Of a stretch of 64,000 nt of DNA, positions 59,641 through 64,000 are shown piece by piece (position 1 is the first letter of the stretch; each line of letters begins with the position of its first letter). The notes below the pieces were generated by a model. The model had not been told where the DNA came from, did no database searches, and worked only from the letters and a program-made list of their open reading frames with translations. The translations under genes and the position numbers were made by a program. The stretch comes from Dryocosmus kuriphilus (lineage: Eukaryota; Arthropoda; Insecta; Hymenoptera; Cynipidae), in contig CM076192.1 of the NCBI GenBank assembly GCA_038277395.1, positions 47,557,356-47,621,355 of the forward strand. The letters run 5' to 3'.

Positions 59641-59880
59641 GATAGTAAAGAATGTTTTCATTGTGGGAAACATGGTCACTTCCGGCTGAGCTGTCCCGAA
59701 TTGAGAAATGATTTTCAACAATTTAGAAAAAATACAAAAACCCTAATGCGTTGTGGATTCTGTGGGGGTCCCGATCACTATGAGGAAAACTGCGTAGCTA
59801 AAGCGAGTTATATGATTAGTAAAGGTCAAAATTTTCCCAGTAGCTATCGAAAAGGAGTGAAGGAAAAAACTATTTGCCAA
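59641..59880 (+). pseudogene. gag nucleocapsid zinc knuckles of the gypsy-type element
   Basis: After the insertion the frame gives two CCHC knuckles: CFHCGKHGHFRLSC and CGFCGGPDHYEENC, both C-x2-C-x4-H-x4-C. This is the RNA-binding nucleocapsid end of gag. A run of A (59880-59891) follows and the frame shifts into pol. Confidence 0.85.
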
Positions 59881-59891
59881 AAAAAAAAAAA

Positions 59892-61589
59892 ATATTTGCC
59901 AAAAATCAAGGTCGGACCTGGTATCTTTCTAAGAGAAGCTTTGGTGACTCCACAGAATGGAAATATAAAGTTTTCGCAATAAATACAACCTCAGAAAATA
60001 CCGAGATTACCATTCCTCCTATCCAATTGGAAGAGTTCGACATAGTAAACCCCGAGAAAAACAGCCTAAATAAAGACGACGTACTTTTCAAGACGGAAGT
60101 AGCTCACGCGAGGAGAATGTGCGATATTGTTAGACTTTTGCGATTAGATGATTTAAATGCCGAAGAGAAAGGTAGTTTAATGCAACTCATAGCAAAATTT
60201 CCATATCAATTTCATTTACCAACTGATAAGTTGGGAAGCACTAACGTGACTGCTCACAAAATTAATACTAGTGACGATAAAGTTGGAAATGTCAAGCAGT
60301 ATCGCCAGACTCAATTCGATAAAGACGAAACGCAAAAACACGTAATAGAGCTACTGAACAATGGCATTATTCAGCCCTCACATTCGCCCTATAATTCCCT
60401 CGTATTGATAGTCCCAAAAAAGCCCGACTCCCAAGGAATAGTAAAAACGAGAATGGTCATCGATTATAGGGCATTGAACTCGAAAACTATCGGTGACGCC
60501 TATCCTCTACCAAACATATGCGACATATTAGACCAATTAGGCGGCGCCAAGTACTTCTCAACTCTATATCTGGCTGCTGGATTCCATCAAATTCCAATGG
60601 ATCCTGAATCTCAGCCAAAGACTGCTTTCTCGAGTTCTTTTGGACACTATGAATATAAAAAAATGCCATTTGGTTTAAAGACAGCCCCCTCCACTTTCCA
60701 AAGACTCATGGATCAAGTTTTGTCCGGTCTGCAAGGTTTAGAGCTCGTTGCATATATGGGCGACATCATCATATATGCAAGTTCTTTGGAAGAACACTAC
60801 CAAAAATTAAAAAGGCTTCTTGGTAGACTTCAGACTGCTGAACTTACACTTCAAACTGATAAGTGCAATTTCTTAAAAAGGGAAAACACTTATCTATCTA
60901 GTCAAGTGATTACACAAGATGGTGTGAAACATGATCCTCGCAAGATCGAAGCTGTAAAAAAGTTCCCCGTCCCAAAAACTCGAAAAAATTTTAAGTAGTT
61001 TACTTGGCTAATCGGCTACGATTCATACCCAAATTTGCCAAAATAGCCAAACCCCTAACTTATCTTACCAAACTCGGTGTCAAATTTAATTGGGGTGAAA
61101 TCCAACAAAAAACCTTCCAGACCTCGCGTGACCTTATTATAACCGAACCCATACTTCAGTACCCTGACGTCAACAAGCCCTTTATCGTGACAACCGATGC
61201 ATCGAATTACGCTGTTGGGGCTGTGATAAGTAAAGGAAAAGTTGGAGAGGATCTCCCAATAGCTTATGCCTCTAGGACCCTCAATGATGCTGAGACACGC
61301 TACTCAACTATGGAGAAAGAGCTTTTGGCTATTCTCTTCGGAGTAGAAACCTTTAGAATCTATATTTATGGCCATGAATTTACCACTGGTATGGCTCCAT
61401 CACGTTAAAAATCCCGGTTCAAAATTAGTTAGGTGGAGTTTGAGACTAAAAGAATATGATTACACCATAGCTTACAAACCAGGAAGAATAAATGAAAATG
61501 CAAATGCATTATCGAGAAATCCCGTGAAAAATGAAAAAGAATGTGAGGCTAAAAATAACAAAGCTGGGACATCTGACCCAGACGAAATA
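59892..61589 (+). pseudogene. pol: reverse transcriptase and RNase H, inactivated
   Basis: The reverse transcriptase spans about 60280-60998: VPKKPDSQGIVKTRMVIDYR, YFSTLYLAAGFHQIPM, SFGHYEYKKMPFGLKTAP and VAYMGDIIIYASS. The Asp expected in TLDLA is Tyr (60567-60569) and the YLDD box reads YMGD, losing one Asp (Gly at 60759-60761). A stop follows at 60996-60998. RNase H then reads FIVTTDASNYAVGAVI and YSTMEKELLAILFGVETF up to a frame break near 61395, and ends with RWSLRLKEYDYTIAYKPGR. I see no protease between the zinc knuckles and the reverse transcriptase; the text passes directly to INTTSENTEITIPPIQLEEF. Confidence 0.85.
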
Positions 61590-62824
61590 CGAGACACGTC
61601 CAGAAAGTAAGTGTACTCATTTTATGTAGGCTTCAAAAAAAATTTATTAAAACAAAAACATAGTTGGTTACACTTGTACATATGTAAATTATTTTTCGAC
61701 ATAGTCACCATCCCTCTCGATGCAAGTGGTGAGTCGCGGGATCAACTTTTTGATACCTGCCTCGAAGAAGTTTCCCGCCAGCTCTTTCGCCCACTTCTCC
61801 ACCTCCCCTTTCACCTCCTCATCCGTTGAAAACTTATTTCCACCTATGTGCACCTTCAGGGAAGTGAAGAGATGGAAATCTGAAGGGTCCAGGTCAGGGG
61901 AATATGGGGGGTAGTTCAAAACGTCCCATCCAAAAGAGTCCAGGAGTTGCTTCATGGCGTTGGCCGTGTGAGGTTTGTCATTGTCATGCAGCAGGCAGAC
62001 TCCCTTCGTCAGCATGCCCCTCCTTTTATTCTGAATCGCCCTTTTTAATTTTTTCAGCATCTCACAGTATCTTGCCGCGTTGATGGTCTCCCCGTGAGGC
62101 AGATATTCAATCAAAATTATGCCTTTATGCTCCCAAAACACCGATGCCATGATTTTTTTGGCTGAAATTGTGGTTTTGAATTTCTTGGCGGAGGGTGACA
62201 AGGTGACGTTATTTTTTAGACTGACTCTTAGTTTCAGGCGTGTAGTGGGCAACCCAAGTTTCGTCTCCAGTAGCAATAGAGCAGAGAAAATCATCGCCTT
62301 CGTGTTCGTAGCGCTCCAAAAGCTCTTTGGAGCTCTGCACTCAATTCAACTTGTGCTGTTCTGTCAGCTGTTTTGGGACCCACCTCGCAGACAATTTCCG
62401 AGATATCCGAGAGTTTCTGTGATTGTTTCGTGTAACAGGGATCTGGAGATTTGCGGAAACATTGCAGAAAGATCATCATCATCATCTGCGATCGTCACGG
62501 ACCGCAATCTCGATTTTTTCCACAAGTTCGTCAGTCACAATTGTAGGTCTTCCGCTCCTCTGATCGTCATGCACGGAAGTACGGCCATTTTTAAATTCCC
62601 GACACCACTTGTACACACTCGTACGATTCATAGCTCCATTACCGTAAACAGTTTTCACCTCATTATAAATCTCAACTGCAGCTTTTCCCTTCACAACGAG
62701 GTAGCGAATGACGGCGCGAATTTCGCACTTGGCGGGAGATACGATCGATATTTTCGCAAGAGATGCTACTGCTCTAAGAGTTTTCAATACACTAACCTCG
62801 GATTGGTCTCGTTTTGCAGGGGAG
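61590..62824 (-). mobile_element. mariner element, copy 2, truncated
   Basis: It begins after TA (61588-61589) with CGAGACACGTCCAGAAAGTA, the same end as copy 1. It runs in parallel with copy 1 until about 62824, where gypsy sequence resumes. The last roughly 95 bp and the second terminal repeat are missing, so the far end was deleted together with some host-element sequence. Confidence 0.88.
61689..62750 (-). pseudogene. mariner transposase, copy 2, frameshifted
   Basis: Same protein as in copy 1. The helix-turn-helix part is readable at 62752-62482. The second and third catalytic positions read LLHDNDKPHTA and YSPDLDPSDFHLF, so here the third Asp is kept, unlike copy 1. The part around the first Asp (TGDETW) lies in another frame; frameshifts occur near 62480 and 62200. 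It ends VEK at 61689. Confidence 0.85.
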
Positions 62825-63999
62825 AAAGGAAAAGGCAAGAAACAACTGACGGCTTTGAAGACTCTGAAAATGTGTGGCTTCATTACATACGGGTGTCTGG
62901 GAATGATAAGGACCTAGTTACAGGTTAGGAAATGCCAGGCAAAGACAAAGCTGCTCCAACATGGTTACAGATACTGCCAACAGGTGATATCCGCACACCT
63001 TGCAGGCGAGAAAGAGATAAAAGGAAAAAGACAACCGAAAGTTGTGACTATCTGACTGAGTTTAAAAGAAGAAAACTTCAGAAAGATGGTGGTAATCAGA
63101 GTCCTCACTCAACCGTTCCAGTTTTGGTATTAAACACCTCTTGTATAAAATACAATAAAGATCCTTATTTAACAGAAAATCGTCATCTCGTTCATTTTAT
63201 TTCAAATGACTGCAGGTTTACAACAGAGGTGAGTAGAAATCTGAGAGATGAAGGGAAAGTAGATTATGAAGCTCTTTTATCGACTCATCCTCAGCTGGGT
63301 CACGCTGTAGTCTTTGAACAAGATGGAAGGTACATTTTTCATTTGGTCACAAAATCCACCTACGAAAAAAAACCTTCTTTAGAAATAATTAAACAATGTT
63401 TTGGGAGGGACTAAAAATAGCAATGAAAAATCTCGAAGTAAATTTCTGTAATATGTCTAGAAAAGGAAACGGTCTTGATAGACTACCCTGGTCACAAATA
63501 GAAATTGCCCTAAAAGAAACCTTTAGCGATACAGAAGTCACTATTTATATCTGTTCCAATGAGCTGTTGGTTCCCGACCTCGATGATCGCCAAAAAATAA
63601 TTAAGGAATGTCACTCCTCCGTGACTAGTGGTCATTTAGGCATCGCAGAAACTTATGCTCGATTACGAGAAAGATTTTTTTGGGAAAACTCTAAACAAGA
63701 CGTGAAAGAGTTCATAAAAACTTGCGAATCTTGTCAGAAAAAGAAGTTAGTGCGACAAAAGAAAAAGGAACCTATGAAAATTACCGATACCCTACGAAAA
63801 GCATTTGATAAGATCCAAATTAACATTGTAGGACCCTTACCACGTACAGAACAAGGAAACAGGTATATTCTAACTGTGCAAGACCGCTTAACAAAATACT
63901 CAGATGCCATACCTTTAAAAACCGTTGACTCGGTCTCTGTCGCTTGTGCCTTGGCAGAGAACGTGATTTGTCGTTTCGTTTGCCCTAGGATCATCGATA
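62825..63999 (+). pseudogene. pol: linker, macro-like domain and integrase start
   Basis: A stop lies at 62929-62931. The frame from 62932 gives a basic linker and then the macro-like domain; a shift near 63400 moves the frame by one. The integrase zinc-binding part follows: IIKECHSSVTSGHLGIAETY and FIKTCESCQKKK (H-H-C-C). It leads to the catalytic core start KIQINIVGPLPRTEQGN. The first catalytic Asp is Asn here (63822-63824). The window ends in the core (CPRIID). Confidence 0.8.
63136..63555 (+). other. Macro (ADP-ribose-binding, TARG1/OARD1-like) domain in pol
   Basis: The order of motifs follows the TARG1-type macro domain: SCIKYNKDPYLTENRHLVHF, ISNDC, then HAVVFEQDGRYIFHLVTK, KPSLEII and CNMSRKGNGLDRLPWSQIEI, ending EVTIYIC. 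The Lys of LVTK (63352-63354) and the Asp of GLD (63477-63479) align with the catalytic Lys84 and Asp125 known for human TARG1. The glycine-rich ribose loop (GAGIA-type) is not conserved and reads TTEVSRNL. A one-base shift near 63400 breaks this copy. Its position between RNase H and integrase in a gypsy polyprotein is unusual. Confidence 0.65.
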
Positions 64000-64000
64000 C

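Larger units (their letters stand above)
53185..63999 (+). mobile_element. Large Ty3/gypsy-type element with three nested insertions
   Basis: Leader from 53185 (probable primer-binding site CTGGTGACAGGTAGG), gag from 57441, gag zinc knuckles after 59641, reverse transcriptase and RNase H to 61589, then a linker, macro-like domain and integrase running off the window. Three insertions interrupt it: a DNA transposon (53916-57368), a palindrome (58476-59640) and a mariner copy (61590-62824). Stops, frameshifts and active-site changes show that it is dead. The protease region seems to be missing. The 3' LTR lies outside the window. Confidence 0.82.

Noticed and set aside
59892..60280. Retroviral-type aspartic protease in pol
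   Set aside because: No D-(S/T)-G motif occurs between the zinc knuckles and the reverse transcriptase, so the domain is probably deleted.
1..63999. tRNA and rRNA genes
   Set aside because: I looked for conserved tRNA T-arm (GGTTCGAATCC-type) and rRNA words and found none that fold convincingly; a covariance-model scan would be decisive.

Overview
The window is eukaryotic, almost certainly an insect and perhaps a hymenopteran (inference). The evidence is strong A+T richness, GT-AG spliced genes, insect-type transposons in many states of decay, and a secreted-protein gene of a family I know only from insects. Two runs of exactly 500 N (26183-26682 and 45777-46276) are assembly gaps.

Left third (1-26 kb): repeats and broken mobile elements. 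It holds three unassigned host-like exons (748-1074 +, 11723-11913 + with a poly(A) signal, 16741-16871 -). It also holds a decayed Tc1/mariner-superfamily element, two truncated transposon proteins meeting head-on at about 7345, several inverted-repeat (MITE-like) elements, and a mariner copy at 18125-19452. A satellite with about 141-bp monomers and a 571-bp higher-order period lies at 20.58-22.52 kb, and a related block in opposite orientation at 1.77-2.6 kb. A compact LTR element (13084-16167, 183-bp LTRs, 4-bp target duplication) carries gag and env remnants but no pol. It sits inside an older inverted-repeat element and is itself split by a 317-bp hAT-type MITE.

Middle (26.7-51 kb): the host genes. 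These are SLC10A7 (+, five exons, 325 codons), the RBM26/27 orthologue called swm in Drosophila (-, eight coding exons, with two single-base frame problems), a secreted insect-conserved protein gene cut by the second gap (+), and CNTD1, a meiotic crossover cyclin-like gene (-, five exons, 293 codons). SLC10A7 and swm converge; swm and the secreted-protein gene diverge from a 713-bp interval. The 3.5-kb last intron of swm is packed with a degenerate tandem repeat.

Right end (53.2-64 kb): a large Ty3/gypsy-type element hit by three later insertions. These are a 3.45-kb DNA transposon whose long terminal repeats carry arrays of TCAAGGTCA, a 1.16-kb near-perfect palindrome with hammerhead-ribozyme-like cores in both arms and a 13-bp target duplication (probably Penelope-derived), and a second mariner copy. 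Between RNase H and integrase, the gypsy polyprotein carries a segment that reads as a TARG1/OARD1-type macro domain with the lysine and aspartate of that family's active site preserved. This and the palindrome are the strongest candidates for something little described.

All calls come from reading the sequence and from remembered family features; no database search was possible.
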